NCBI GenBank assembly: GCA_015486785.1
Contig: WFQZ01000040.1
Coordinates: 1-5,675, forward strand
DNA from: Thermoflexales bacterium
GTDB lineage: Bacteria > Chloroflexota > Anaerolineae > B4-G1 > SLSP01
Reading direction: 5' to 3'
Length of the DNA stretch: 5,675 bases
Shown here: one piece after another, positions 5,439 to 5,675 of the stretch
How the letters are laid out: each line of letters opens with the position of its first letter
Numbering within the stretch: the first letter of the stretch is position 1
Notes under the pieces: model-generated
Told to the model about the DNA's origin: nothing
Seen by the model: the letters and a program-made list of their open reading frames with translations, nothing else
Databases searched by the model: none
Program-made: the position numbers and the translations under genes

Positions 5439-5675
5439 TTAATGTGATGTTTCCTGCAACCCGGCCTTAATGGTCGGAATAAGTTCCTCTTGGACTGCCC
5501 GCCGTGCCTGACCGATGGCGTTTTTGATCGCCTTGGCGTTGGAGCGGCCATGTCCGCCGATTACCACCCCATCCACGCCCAGCAACGGCGCGCCTCCGAT
5601 CTCCGCGTAATCCATCCGCTTGATGATGTGCCGCAGGGCTGGCGCGAGGAACAACATCCCCGGCAAGGCCAGCAA
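5439..5675 (-). CDS. plsX: Phosphate acyltransferase PlsX, C-terminal fragment (cut by window edge)
   Basis: The last 78 residues of PlsX, which converts acyl-ACP to acyl-phosphate as the first step of phosphatidic acid synthesis with PlsY. The recognisable block is DYAEIGGAPLLGVDGVVIGG followed by HGRSNAKAIKNAI, the conserved PlsX C-terminal signature, then a short helical tail ending in TAA (5441-5439). The reading frame is open to the window edge; the TTG there is an internal leucine codon, not a start. It is followed by fabF after 16 nt, linking phospholipid and fatty-acid synthesis in one transcript. The rest of the gene lies outside the window. Confidence 0.95.
   Translation of the reverse strand: MLALPGMLFLAPALRHIIKRMDYAEIGGAPLLGVDGVVIGGHGRSNAKAIKNAIGQARRAVQEELIPTIKAGLQETSH

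Noticed and set aside
5423..5551. N-terminal extension of fabF to 5551
   Set aside because: It overlaps the end of plsX, has a non-family, low-complexity basic sequence, and the internal ATG at 5422 has a strong ribosome site at the right spacing.

Overview
The window is a compact bacterial chromosome segment in which every supported gene lies on the minus strand, so transcription runs from high to low coordinates. It is GC-rich by eye, has strong AGGAGG-type ribosome binding sites, and carries core housekeeping genes only. The gene families and order fit a free-living, non-enteric bacterium. Chloroflexota is my best guess, from the overall look of the proteins, but I cannot prove it without a search. 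I see no mobile elements, CRISPR arrays, tRNAs or rRNAs.

Reading in the direction of transcription, the first unit is the 3' end of plsX (cut by the window edge), then fabF, then a two-helix membrane protein with a degenerate NERD-like (nuclease-related) domain. The gaps are 16 and 17 nt, each holding a ribosome binding site. An 11-bp hairpin at 3425-3452 closes this fatty-acid/phospholipid unit.

The second unit starts at a near-perfect sigma-70 promoter (TTGACT, 17 nt, TGC-TATAAT; 3270-3298) with an A/T-rich stretch upstream. It drives a DUF177/YceD family protein and, 3 nt later, the primary sigma factor rpoD (sigA). The gene for the main vegetative sigma factor is therefore read from a promoter that this same sigma factor should recognise.

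The most interesting part is the 222-nt gap between rpoD and metG (methionyl-tRNA synthetase, 5' two thirds present). It contains a 23-codon ORF with its own ribosome binding site and three consecutive ATG (Met) codons. Next come several mutually exclusive RNA pairings, then an 11-bp GC-rich hairpin with a TTTTAATT tail. This is the layout of a ribosome-mediated transcription attenuator that senses charged Met-tRNA and controls metG. The terminator would end the yceD-rpoD transcript when Met-tRNA is plentiful and let polymerase run on into metG when it is scarce. An 8-nt segment of the leader coding sequence is perfectly complementary to the loop and upper 5' arm of the terminator. It would be exposed by a ribosome stalled on the Met codons and hidden by one parked on the leader stop codon, which is the polarity the model needs.
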